Below are positions 7,545 through 16,506 of a stretch of DNA of 24,227 nucleotides, one piece after another. How positions within the stretch are numbered: position 1 is the first letter of the stretch; the number at the start of each line of letters is the position of its first letter. Source of the stretch: UPXZ01 sp047974405 (GTDB taxonomy: Bacteria > Bacteroidota > Bacteroidia > Bacteroidales > Paludibacteraceae); the NCBI GenBank assembly GCA_047974405.1, contig JBKECI010000008.1, forward strand, positions 1-24,227, in the 5' to 3' direction. The notes below the pieces were generated by a model. That model saw only the letters and a program-made list of their open reading frames with translations. It was not told where the DNA came from and did not search any database. The position numbers were made by a program, and so were the translations under genes.

Positions 7545-9836
7545 ATGAAGCAAAGTATAATGTTAAAAAAAACGTTCATATTCCTATTTTTATCAATCAT
7601 AGCCGGAAACTCTTATGCCCAAAATAACGGTAAAATAACAGGCAAAATCACCACTTCCGATGGCTATCCGGCAGAATTTATTTCGATTGCGTTAAACGGA
7701 ACAAACCACGGAGCCGTTTCGGACAAAAACGGTAATTTTAGTTTCGAAGCGCCTGCAGGAAATTATACGCTGGCTATTTTTTCGATACTTTGTCACCGGA
7801 AAGAGCAAACCGTTACCGTCAAATCCGGCGAAACGTTGCAGTTGGGCAATATTAAAATCATTGAAAATAAAACCCAGCTTAGCGAAGTGGTCGTAACAGG
7901 GCAGTTTAAGCCCCAATCAGTACGAAATTCGGTCTATAAAGTCAAAGTCATCAACCAACAACAAATCCAAAGCAAAGGCGCCACCAATATCCAGAATTTA
8001 CTCAACACCGAACTCGGCATCCGTATGTCTAACGATATGGCACTGGGCGAAACCGATTTCGAGTTGATGGGTATGAGTGGCAACAATATCAAGGTGCTGA
8101 TTGATGGCATTCCCATACTCGACCGACTAACTAAAAAGCAAAGTCTCAGCCAGATAGATATCAACACCATCGAGCGGGTGGAAATCGTAGAAGGACCTAT
8201 GTCGGTGGTTTACGGTTCGGATGCGCTGGCGGGAGTTATCAATATTATCACTAAAAAATCGGAACACGGCGAATCAAAAGCTTGGAAAATTGGCGCCCGT
8301 TTGCAGGAAGAAACCGTAGGCAGCGAATATGCTTTTGGCACGGGAGATGGTTCGCACACGCAAAGCGTAAACGCCGAATACAAATTGAAAAATGGGATAT
8401 ACGCCGGAGCCAATTTCACACACAACGAATTTGGTGGTTGGCAGGGAGCGCTTACCGGCAGAGCCAAACGTTGGCAACCCAAGCAACAATACATCCCCGG
8501 CGGACGAATAGGATATACCTCGGATAAGTTCAACATCTGGTACAGATTGGATTACCTGATGGAAAACATACTGACAATGAGCGATATCAATTCATTGACC
8601 AACACAACAGCCGATAAGGAATTTATCGTGGACAGATTTACCCACCAATTGCAATCAGACTGGAAACTAAGCAAGGAACTCAGTCTGTCGGGTGCTTTCT
8701 CTTATCAGGATTACAATCGCCGTACACGCACAACCAATATCGACCTTAACACAGGAAAAAAAACACTTTCACTCGATGCTGGAGCGCAAGACGAAACTAC
8801 TTTCACGAGTTCTTTCGGACGGATAACAGCCGTATGGAAACCTTCACAAAAATTTTCGCTGCAACCCGGTATAGACTATCAGTTTACCAACGGAATAGGC
8901 GACAGAATTGCGATTAGGGATGGTATTTCAAACACGGCAATTTTTATTTCGGCAGAATACAATCCGTTGGAATGGTTGAGTATCCGTCCCGGATTTCGTA
9001 CAAACTTCAACTCAGTTTTCGATGCTCCCAAAGCAGTTCCCGCGCTGAATGTAAAGACAGCGATCAACAATAAAATGGACTTGCGCCTGTCGTACGGTCG
9101 TGGTTACCGCGCTCCTACCCTGCAAGAGTTGTTTTACTCGTTTCACGACTCAAACCACAATATCGACGGAAATCCCAATTTGCAAGCCGAATACTCCAAC
9201 AGCTATATGGCATCGCTTGTCTGGCGCTCCATACACAACGAGCAAGTACGACTAACTTCGACCATCTCCGGATTTTTTAACGATTTCAAAAACCGCATTT
9301 CGATGCTCGAACGTAGCGAGAAGCCGGGTTACTATATGTACTACAACATCGATATTTATAAAACAACAGGAGCTACACTCGAAAATTCCTTGACGTGGAA
9401 TAGAATGCGAGCCAACCTGAATATTTCTTACATAGGTCGTTACAACAGCTATTTTAATGATGAAAATTACGATGCCCAACATCCGAGTATGTTTCGATTT
9501 TCACCTGAAGTGTCGGCAAGTGTAAGTTACGATTGGAGTAAAATAGGCACGTTCAATCTATTTTATAAACATACCGGAGCGCGTAAAGAATATATGGTAA
9601 ACAGTAACAATGAACTCACTTTACTGGGTTTGAACAGTTTCAACTGGGCAGATTTAACATACAGCCGCAAAATTACCGATTACCTGAGTGTAAATGCCGG
9701 GGTACGTAATATTTTTGATATTACCGAAGTTTACAACAGCACTTCGGGTTTGTCATCCGGACACGGTTCAAGCTCGGGCGGAAGTCAACTGGGTAGTGGA
9801 CGCGGATATTTCGCCGGATTAATTTTCAACCTGTAA
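7545..9836 (+). CDS. hmuR: TonB-dependent haem receptor HmuR
   Basis: I start the 763-residue protein at ATG 7545 (MKQSIMLKKTFIFLFLSIIAGNSYAQ), a signal peptide; ATG 7560 is equally possible. The frame continues upstream only through a TTG at 7491 without a signal peptide. Domains in order are a carboxypeptidase-regulatory-like N-terminal module (~25-110), a plug domain (VEIVEGPMSVVYGSDALAGVINI region) and a 22-strand type barrel ending GRGYFAGLIFNL. Near the end of the barrel are YRAPTLQELFYSFHDSNHN and GNPNLQAE, the YRAP and NPNL boxes with intervening His residues that characterise haem receptors of the HmuR/HemR type. It should pass haem through the outer membrane using TonB energy. It is the first gene of the operon, 42 bases before hmuY. 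In Porphyromonas gingivalis the order is reversed (hmuY first). Confidence 0.85.
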   Translation: MKQSIMLKKTFIFLFLSIIAGNSYAQNNGKITGKITTSDGYPAEFISIALNGTNHGAVSDKNGNFSFEAPAGNYTLAIFSILCHRKEQTVTVKSGETLQLGNIKIIENKTQLSEVVVTGQFKPQSVRNSVYKVKVINQQQIQSKGATNIQNLLNTELGIRMSNDMALGETDFELMGMSGNNIKVLIDGIPILDRLTKKQSLSQIDINTIERVEIVEGPMSVVYGSDALAGVINIITKKSEHGESKAWKIGARLQEETVGSEYAFGTGDGSHTQSVNAEYKLKNGIYAGANFTHNEFGGWQGALTGRAKRWQPKQQYIPGGRIGYTSDKFNIWYRLDYLMENILTMSDINSLTNTTADKEFIVDRFTHQLQSDWKLSKELSLSGAFSYQDYNRRTRTTNIDLNTGKKTLSLDAGAQDETTFTSSFGRITAVWKPSQKFSLQPGIDYQFTNGIGDRIAIRDGISNTAIFISAEYNPLEWLSIRPGFRTNFNSVFDAPKAVPALNVKTAINNKMDLRLSYGRGYRAPTLQELFYSFHDSNHNIDGNPNLQAEYSNSYMASLVWRSIHNEQVRLTSTISGFFNDFKNRISMLERSEKPGYYMYYNIDIYKTTGATLENSLTWNRMRANLNISYIGRYNSYFNDENYDAQHPSMFRFSPEVSASVSYDWSKIGTFNLFYKHTGARKEYMVNSNNELTLLGLNSFNWADLTYSRKITDYLSVNAGVRNIFDITEVYNSTSGLSSGHGSSSGGSQLGSGRGYFAGLIFNL

Positions 9837-9878
9837 AAAGAACTATTCAAATAATAATAAACAAAAAGTCAATAAAAA

Positions 9879-11237
9879 ATGAAAAAACTACTCTTATTAT
9901 CAATAGCAGTATTTGCATTATTTGCAACATCTTGCAAAAAAGATGACCCCTCGATGCCCGATAATACGGTCAATCTCTCGGCTACCGAAATAGGTTTTGA
10001 CACAGAAACGTCCAAATCGTTCTCCGTATCGCTCGACAGAACGACCACCGCCACTACCAAAGTGGTAATCAACCTTACCGAGTCGGGGGTAGCCTACGAT
10101 ACCGACTATACTACTTTACCCGTTGCTGTAAATGGAGAAGTGGAAGTCTTGATACCCGCAGGAGAAACTACCGGAATAATTACCGTAACCAAAAAAGACG
10201 ATGTCTTGTTTGATGGCGATGAATATTTACAGTTTGCCATAAAATACACAAGCGACGAAACTTTGGTGATGGGAGCAACCTCCAACCTGAAACTTTCGTT
10301 TGGTGCCATTGTCTCCACCGGAAACGAACTGACACTGAATGGTGGCGAAGGTGGATCAAGTGCGGCAAACTCTGTGTTTGTCGATTTTAGCAACAACGAG
10401 CAAACCGCCGTTGCTCGCAAATCGTGGAACTTAGGATTCTCGTGCGGAACCGATTTTGCCGTGATACTGAACAATACTACTGCCAGTACCGCTAAAGAAG
10501 TCGCTATTGCCATTGGCGCGATAATAAATGCTACAGATTCTGCCACATTCGTCGCAGAGCTTTCGCTCTCATTCAAAGCCGAAAATTTCAATCTGATTGA
10601 CGACATTAACGGAGATTTATCCAAAACGGTTATCAAAGAAGAAAAGGTATATGTGGTTAATCTGGGCGAATCGCAAACGCCGCTTTACAAGATAAAAGTA
10701 TCCAAAAAAGATGCCGATACCTACACCCTGCAATACGCCAAAAGCAATGAAAGTTCCGTAAAATCCATTGACATTACCAAAGACAGTAACTACACCTTCA
10801 AATACGTTTCCTTTGCCGAAAATAAAATAGTTTCAGTTGCTCCACAAAAAGCAAAATGGGATATGGTATGGGGAAAGTCACTGTACAAAACGGTTTCAGG
10901 AAGTGAAACAATTCCCTATGCTTTTGCCGATTTGGTATTACTCAATATTTCTGCCGGAGTACAGGCTGTAGAAGTTGTATCGGCAGATGCGAATGCTAAT
11001 ATAGCGGCATACGCAAGTATGAACAAAGCTGTTTCGGATGCGCTTACCTTCTCAACCGCAATAGACGTAATAGGTAGCAAATGGCGTAATGGTGGTGGTC
11101 CCTCTACTTCTCCATCAGTAAAAGATGATAGATTCTATGTGATAAAAGATGCTGCGGGCAATGCGTATAAACTCCAATTTACAAGCATTGGCGATACGCG
11201 TGGATATCCAAAATTAAAATACGAACTGTTAAAATAA
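9879..11237 (+). CDS. hmuY: HmuY-type haem-binding lipoprotein with an N-terminal beta extension
   Basis: The 452-residue protein has a lipoprotein signal (MKKLLLLSIAVFALFATSC, lipidated C19, followed by KKDD). Residues ~30-150 resemble a Calx-beta-type fold (SVSLDRTTTATTKVVINL, then IPAGETTGIITVTKKDDVLFDGDEYL split over the strand pattern). The HmuY domain spans about 155-452 and ends with the family's closing pattern DRFYVIKDAAGNAYKLQFTS...GYPKLKYELLK. HmuY takes haem from host or community proteins and passes it to HmuR at the cell surface. The protein is about twice the size of the P. gingivalis HmuY, the extra part being the beta extension. Whether the His ligands of HmuY are kept cannot be judged, since few His are present; Met residues could replace them, as in some homologues. 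Confidence 0.8.
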   Translation: MKKLLLLSIAVFALFATSCKKDDPSMPDNTVNLSATEIGFDTETSKSFSVSLDRTTTATTKVVINLTESGVAYDTDYTTLPVAVNGEVEVLIPAGETTGIITVTKKDDVLFDGDEYLQFAIKYTSDETLVMGATSNLKLSFGAIVSTGNELTLNGGEGGSSAANSVFVDFSNNEQTAVARKSWNLGFSCGTDFAVILNNTTASTAKEVAIAIGAIINATDSATFVAELSLSFKAENFNLIDDINGDLSKTVIKEEKVYVVNLGESQTPLYKIKVSKKDADTYTLQYAKSNESSVKSIDITKDSNYTFKYVSFAENKIVSVAPQKAKWDMVWGKSLYKTVSGSETIPYAFADLVLLNISAGVQAVEVVSADANANIAAYASMNKAVSDALTFSTAIDVIGSKWRNGGGPSTSPSVKDDRFYVIKDAAGNAYKLQFTSIGDTRGYPKLKYELLK

Positions 11238-11323
11238 AATCGTTCACCCAATTGGGAGTAATTCATAAACCAATCAGTAAAACAGAGACAGCTCTCTCAG
11301 CATCAGATTAAGTGTTATGTATT

Positions 11324-11364
11324 GATTGTCAGATTTTAGATTGAATATTTAAGGTCTGACAATC
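11324..11364 (+). promoter_or_regulatory. Intercistronic hairpin between hmuY and hmuS
   Basis: GATTGTCAGA (11324-11333) pairs perfectly with TCTGACAATC (11355-11364) around a 21-nt loop, inside a 178-base gap. There is no T tract, so it is a candidate mRNA-stabilising, processing or attenuation element and not a standard terminator. It would allow the abundant surface proteins and HmuS to be expressed at different levels. Confidence 0.5.
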
Positions 11365-11415
11365 TTAGCTGTTTAAATGAATGACTTGTTTTTAAATATA
11401 AATTAGTGAAATAGA

Positions 11416-14400
11416 ATGAAGAAAAAAATAATTTACGCCACAAGCGCTCTGGCAATAATCGTAGCGGGATGGATTCTTTGGAGCATTTTTGCTTCTACTA
11501 CCCGCGTTGCGCTTGTTAATTTTCAACCCTTTATGGCTACAAGTATTACATTGGGCAATACCGACAAATTTGTAAAATACGAAGAATTATCGTTGGATAA
11601 TTTAAAAGATATTGACAAATACGATATGGTACTCGGTTTTGGAATGGGTCTGAAAATTAGTGAAGAACAACGGGCATTGATTGATAAAGCCATTGAAAAA
11701 AAGCTCCCGATGTATTTCTATGCGGCTACCACGCCTGAGAATAAAATCAGCACACTCGACAGTATTCAGCAAAAAGCGGTTCAGTCTTACCTGTCTAATG
11801 GAAACAAGCGCAATTACAAAAATTTAGCCCTGTACGTACGCAAATACATTGACAAAAAATCACTTTTTGTGGCAGAGTCCGACACGGCAGTAGAAAGCGC
11901 TTCGGATGTGCTTTTTCATTTAGACGAAGAACTACCGTTCGCCACCGTACGAGCGTATGAAGAGTACTTAAAAAAGAAAGGAATCTACCAGGAAAACGCC
12001 CCGAAAATCGCCTTAATAAGTGGTATCAGCGACCCTTTTAGCGGCAATCGTGCCAATATCGACAGCATTATCGTATCGTTCCAAAATGCGGGAATGAACG
12101 TTTATCCGGTCTCTTCGTTTATGAAACGAATTGATTTCTTACAGGAAATTAATCCGGACGCAGTACTCTATTTCCCGCACGGACGATTAGTTATGGGAAA
12201 AGCCGATGTTGCCGTGGATTGGTTGAAACAACACAACATACCACTCTTTACACCGGTTACCATTCTGCAAAAGGAAGAAGACTGGCAAAACGACCCGATG
12301 GGTATGTTTGGCGGATTTATGTCGCAAAGCGTAATGATGCCCGAGTTGGATGGAGCCATATACCCCTACGTCCTTACCGCCCAAAAGGTGGACAAAGATG
12401 GTTTGTATCATTTCAAAGCCATACCCGATCGTCTGCGTAGTTTTACACAGATTGTGAGTAATTTTATCTCGTTGAAAAAGAAAAACAACGCCGACAAAAA
12501 AGTAGCTATTTATTATTTCAAAGGGGCGGGACAGGAAACACTTGCAGCACAGGGACTTGAAACAGTTCCTGCACTCTACAACCTGCTGAAACGATTGAAA
12601 GCCGAAGGCTACAAAGTCGATAATTTGCCAGCCGACGTAAAAACTTTCGAAAAACTGATAATGAATCAGGGGGCTATATTAAGTACCTACGCCAAAGGCG
12701 CTTTCGACAGTTACCTGAAAAACGGAAATCCGGCTTTGGTTGAAAAGTCAGAATACGAAAATTGGGTAATGCAAGCTATGCCGGCTGATTTTTACGAACA
12801 GGTAACCGAAAAATACGGAGCAGCTCCCGGCAAATACCTGTCGGTCGATCAGGGCGATAAATCTTATTTGGCAGTAGCGCGTATCTTATTTGGGAATGTG
12901 GTCATTCTTCCGCAACCAATGGCGGCGTTGGGCGACGATGCTTTTGCCATTGTTCACGGCGCAAAATCGCCTCCACCACACACTTATATCGGCTCTTATC
13001 TGTGGACGCGGTTCGGTTTCAAAGCCGATGCGATGATTCATTTCGGCACGCACGGAAGTCTGGAATTTACACCCGAAAAACAAGTGGCACTTAGCAGCTA
13101 TGATTGGCCCGACCGATTAGTCGGAACAATTCCCCATTTCTACTATTACACCATCGGAAATATTGGCGAGAGCGTGATGGCAAAACGCCGTACCTACGCC
13201 ACCACCGTTTCGTATCTTACACCGCCGTTTATGGAGAGCAACACACGCGGACTGTACAAAGAATTGCAAGATAAAATACGTTTGTATTACAAAACTCCGG
13301 AAAACAGACAGGATGAGATTTCCCGTCAGGTTAAAAAAATCGCCGTAAAAATGGGGCTACACCGCGATTTGAAATTAGACAGTATTTCAAGTAAGCCTTA
13401 TAATGCTGAAGAGATTGAACGTATTGAGAATTTTGCCGAAGAAATTTCGAACGAAAAAATGAACGGAGAATTATACACTTCGGGCGTTCCTTATTCGAAC
13501 GAAAAAATCAATACAACCGTTATGGCGATGAGTGCCGATCCAATCGCTTATAGTCTGGCAAATTTGGATAAAATGCGTGGAAAAGTAACGCCACAGCAAC
13601 TCAAGAACAAGGTTTACTTTACCGAGCGGTATCTGAATCAGGCAAAACAATTAGTTGCGCAGATTCTCTCCGGCAAAGCGGTTAATCCGACGTTGGTATC
13701 CAATTTAGCAGGAATTTCGGTAACGGAATTGGAAGAAGCCAAAACCATTCTTGCTCCAAAAAAAAGGGGGATGCCTACGGGGATGTCTTCCGAATCGGGA
13801 GCATCTAAAACGGGCGGACATCCGGCTGGTATTTCCAAATCGGATGGTGGCGGGCATCCTTCGTGGATACCCAAAGTTGGCAAACGTCCCGAATCAACGA
13901 AACGAGATAAGGTATCAGACGGAAAACCGGCTACCGGCGGGCATCCGCATTCCGAAAAGCCAATGGGCGAAAGTCATACGCCCCCTCAAACAAAAGATAC
14001 AAGTAAAATGCCCGACTCAGCTAAATTGTACGGAAAGCCCAACGCACGACAGGGAATGTCCCACACGCAACCCAAAGAATATACGAAAGCAGAAAAAGCA
14101 CGTGCGCGTAGCATTGTAGAGCTAGAACGTACCGTTTTAAATGTTGTAGCGTATAAAAATGCCTTGCAGCAAAGCCCCGAAGCAGAATTTACCGCCATTA
14201 TCAACGGATTGGCAGGTGGCTATGTGGCGCCCGGTCCAGGTGGCGACGCAGTAGCAAACCCCAATGCCGTTCCGACCGGACGAAACCTATATTCAATCAA
14301 CGCAGAATCAACGCCAACCGAAGTCGCTTGGGACAAAGGAGTGGCATTGGCAGAAACCACGTTGGAACAGTACAAAAAAACACATAACGCTTATCCTCGA

Positions 14401-15759
14401 AAAATCAGCTACACGTTTTGGAGTAGCGAATTTATCGAAAGCGAAGGCGCCACCATCGCCCAGGTTTTGTATATGCTGGGTGTGGAACCGGTGCGAGATA
14501 CGTATGGACGCGTTTCGGATTTACAACTCATTGATTCCAAAACACTCGGTCGCCCCCGCGTAGATGTAGTGGTACAGACTTCCGGACAGTTTCGCGATAT
14601 TGCCGCTTCACGTTTGGCGCTGATTACCAAAGCGGTGGAATTGGCGGCTACTGCCAAAGACGATAAATTTGAGAATCAGGTCGCCAGCTCTACCGTAGAA
14701 ACCGAAAAACGGCTCGTAGAGCAAGGTATGTCGCCCAAGGTGGCACGCGAAATGTCCACTCAGCGTGTATTTGGCGGTATCAACGGTATGTACGGTACCA
14801 ATATACAGAGTATGATTACCAGTGGCGACAAATGGGAAAACGAAAAAGAAATTGCCGATACCTATATCAATAATATGGGCGCCATTTACGGTGGAGACAA
14901 AAACTGGGGACAGTTTCAGGAAGGATTGCTTCGCGCCGTATTGCACAATACCGACGTGATTGTCCAACCCCGCCAAAATAATACGTGGGGAGCATTGAGT
15001 CTCGACCACGTGTACGAGTTTATGGGCGGTATGAATTTGGCTATCCGCAACGTGACAGGCAAAGACCCCGAAGCCTATTTTGCCGATTACCGCAACCGCA
15101 ACAACTTTCGGATGCAAGATTTGAAAGAAGCCATTGGTGTGGAAGCACGCTCTACCATTTTCAACCCCGAATACATCAAGCAAGTAATGAAAGGCGGAGC
15201 TTCAAGTGCGGCACAAATAGAAGAAGTAACAACCAACACCTACGGATGGAATGTGACCAAACCGGCTGTTATCGATAAGGAAATGTGGGACGAAATGTAC
15301 AACGTCTATGTCAAAGATAAATTCAATCTGGGTACGCAGGCGTTTTTCGAACGCGAAAATCCGGCATCTTTGCAGGAAATTACGGCAATTATGCTCGAAA
15401 CCGCCCGCAAAGGAATGTGGAAAGCCAACGAACAGCAACTGAAAGATATTGCCGCCCTACACACCGACCTTACTAGGCGATTTGGAGCAACAGGAGCAGG
15501 TTTTTCCGGAGAGAATAAAAAACTACAGGACTTTATCGCCGGCAAGGTGGACGCGCAAACAGCCAAAAATTACAAATCGGAACTGAACAAGATAAACACT
15601 TCTGTATCTGATCAAAAAGGGGTAGTGCTGAAAAAGAACGAACTTACAAATGGCGAAACCGGAGAAAAAACCAACCTGAACACCTTTTGGATTGTGGCGG
15701 GCGTATTACTGGCTTTCGTTCTGTCGCTTGTTCTGCTGCGTAAGAAACGAAAGAAATAA
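11416..15759 (+). CDS. hmuS: HmuS, membrane-anchored CobN-like tetrapyrrole (de)chelatase
   Basis: The 1447-residue protein belongs to the CobN/BchH large-subunit chelatase family. A membrane helix lies at ~5-25 (IIYATSALAIIVAGWILWSI) and a second at the C-terminus (~1420-1441, followed by RKKRKK), so the bulk is held at the inner membrane, probably on the periplasmic side. Family hallmarks are PPPHTYIGSYLWTRFGFKAD, HFGTHGSLEFTPEKQ (~540-555) and AKRRTYATTVSYLTPPF, with the C-terminal CobN half at ~900-1380. Between the halves, residues ~781-890 form a low-complexity insertion rich in Gly, Pro, Lys, Ser and His, with three GGHP motifs. CobN inserts cobalt with partner subunits. Its haem-operon relative HmuS lacks those partners and is thought to act on haem, most plausibly releasing its iron (the assignment rests on family knowledge, not on this sequence). 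It is flanked by hairpins on both sides. Confidence 0.85.
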   Translation: MKKKIIYATSALAIIVAGWILWSIFASTTRVALVNFQPFMATSITLGNTDKFVKYEELSLDNLKDIDKYDMVLGFGMGLKISEEQRALIDKAIEKKLPMYFYAATTPENKISTLDSIQQKAVQSYLSNGNKRNYKNLALYVRKYIDKKSLFVAESDTAVESASDVLFHLDEELPFATVRAYEEYLKKKGIYQENAPKIALISGISDPFSGNRANIDSIIVSFQNAGMNVYPVSSFMKRIDFLQEINPDAVLYFPHGRLVMGKADVAVDWLKQHNIPLFTPVTILQKEEDWQNDPMGMFGGFMSQSVMMPELDGAIYPYVLTAQKVDKDGLYHFKAIPDRLRSFTQIVSNFISLKKKNNADKKVAIYYFKGAGQETLAAQGLETVPALYNLLKRLKAEGYKVDNLPADVKTFEKLIMNQGAILSTYAKGAFDSYLKNGNPALVEKSEYENWVMQAMPADFYEQVTEKYGAAPGKYLSVDQGDKSYLAVARILFGNVVILPQPMAALGDDAFAIVHGAKSPPPHTYIGSYLWTRFGFKADAMIHFGTHGSLEFTPEKQVALSSYDWPDRLVGTIPHFYYYTIGNIGESVMAKRRTYATTVSYLTPPFMESNTRGLYKELQDKIRLYYKTPENRQDEISRQVKKIAVKMGLHRDLKLDSISSKPYNAEEIERIENFAEEISNEKMNGELYTSGVPYSNEKINTTVMAMSADPIAYSLANLDKMRGKVTPQQLKNKVYFTERYLNQAKQLVAQILSGKAVNPTLVSNLAGISVTELEEAKTILAPKKRGMPTGMSSESGASKTGGHPAGISKSDGGGHPSWIPKVGKRPESTKRDKVSDGKPATGGHPHSEKPMGESHTPPQTKDTSKMPDSAKLYGKPNARQGMSHTQPKEYTKAEKARARSIVELERTVLNVVAYKNALQQSPEAEFTAIINGLAGGYVAPGPGGDAVANPNAVPTGRNLYSINAESTPTEVAWDKGVALAETTLEQYKKTHNAYPRKISYTFWSSEFIESEGATIAQVLYMLGVEPVRDTYGRVSDLQLIDSKTLGRPRVDVVVQTSGQFRDIAASRLALITKAVELAATAKDDKFENQVASSTVETEKRLVEQGMSPKVAREMSTQRVFGGINGMYGTNIQSMITSGDKWENEKEIADTYINNMGAIYGGDKNWGQFQEGLLRAVLHNTDVIVQPRQNNTWGALSLDHVYEFMGGMNLAIRNVTGKDPEAYFADYRNRNNFRMQDLKEAIGVEARSTIFNPEYIKQVMKGGASSAAQIEEVTTNTYGWNVTKPAVIDKEMWDEMYNVYVKDKFNLGTQAFFERENPASLQEITAIMLETARKGMWKANEQQLKDIAALHTDLTRRFGATGAGFSGENKKLQDFIAGKVDAQTAKNYKSELNKINTSVSDQKGVVLKKNELTNGETGEKTNLNTFWIVAGVLLAFVLSLVLLRKKRKK

Positions 15760-15765
15760 ATCAAA

Positions 15766-15816
15766 TTCAAAACACGAAGACACGGAGTTAAATCTATTTC
15801 GTGTCTTTGTGTTGAA
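15766..15816 (+). promoter_or_regulatory. Intercistronic hairpin between hmuS and the next gene
   Basis: TTCAAAACACGAAGACACG (15766-15784) pairs with CGTGTCTTTGTGTTGAA (15800-15816) with one mismatch and a 2-nt bulge around a 15-nt loop. It fills most of the 66-base gap. The ACACGAAGACACG type sequence also resembles dispersed intergenic repeats seen in many genomes. No clean T tract follows, so I read it as a processing/stability element or a repeat and not a full stop for transcription. Confidence 0.5.
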
Positions 15817-15825
15817 AATAAAAAT

Positions 15826-16506
15826 ATGGAGATTTTTGTACAAATACTGATACTTTTTATCCTGATAGGAACTGCAATCAAACTGAGTTTCGATAAGTGG
15901 TGGCAGTCGGTAATCGTTTCGGCTGTTTTTGCCTTGTTTGTTGTCTTGGCTTATCCGTATGCCATTCAGCAGTCAAAAACGCAATTGGCGCACTATCTTG
16001 GCAATACAGCCATAATGCAAAATATAGCCGTTTTCGTTACTTTCGATTCGGCTTTGATGATAGTTTTTGCCTTTATGGCATTGCGCGAGTTGTTTGGCAA
16101 AAAAGTAAAACCTTGGTTGATGCAAATCTTGCGTTGGTTTCCGGGTTTTTTGGTGTTTCCGGTGTTGTTTTATTTGCTCACGCAGGCTGTTTTCAGTTTT
16201 TCGGGAGTCGATTTTCAAACCATCGCTTACCTGATTGCCGCAGCAGTTATCATCGTATTTCCTCTGTTGGCACTGGGTTTCAAGTGGTTGGTACCCGATG
16301 ACGAAATGCGGTACGAAATTCATTTTATCGTTACCTTGTTTGTAGCCATAGTCGGGTTGCTGACTACCGTAAACGGAAATGTAACCTATGCGGCAGTAAA
16401 GCAACCGCTCGATTGGAAGGCGCTGACATTTGCCGCCGGAATATTTATTTTGATGTTTGGATCCGGCTATGTGTTGAATAAAATAAAATGGAAAATAAAG
16501 AAATGA
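15826..16506 (+). CDS. Polytopic inner-membrane protein of the haem operon
   Basis: The 226-residue protein is strongly hydrophobic, with about six predicted membrane helices (segments near 4-20, 28-47, 65-88, 105-125, 133-160 and 168-220) and a basic tail KIKWKIKK. No enzyme motif is visible. By position, right after hmuS, it corresponds to the hmuT slot of the hmuYRSTUV loci, but I cannot confirm the match by sequence and leave the symbol empty. It probably helps form the inner-membrane complex with HmuS and the ExbB-like protein. Its stop overlaps the next start (ATGA at 16503-16506), which indicates translational coupling. Confidence 0.7.
   Translation: MEIFVQILILFILIGTAIKLSFDKWWQSVIVSAVFALFVVLAYPYAIQQSKTQLAHYLGNTAIMQNIAVFVTFDSALMIVFAFMALRELFGKKVKPWLMQILRWFPGFLVFPVLFYLLTQAVFSFSGVDFQTIAYLIAAAVIIVFPLLALGFKWLVPDDEMRYEIHFIVTLFVAIVGLLTTVNGNVTYAAVKQPLDWKALTFAAGIFILMFGSGYVLNKIKWKIKK

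Noticed and set aside
13751..14119. 122-codon frame overlapping the HmuS linker
   Set aside because: It is an alternate-frame reading of the repetitive G+C-rich linker; HmuS continues through it without a break and with conserved domains on both sides.
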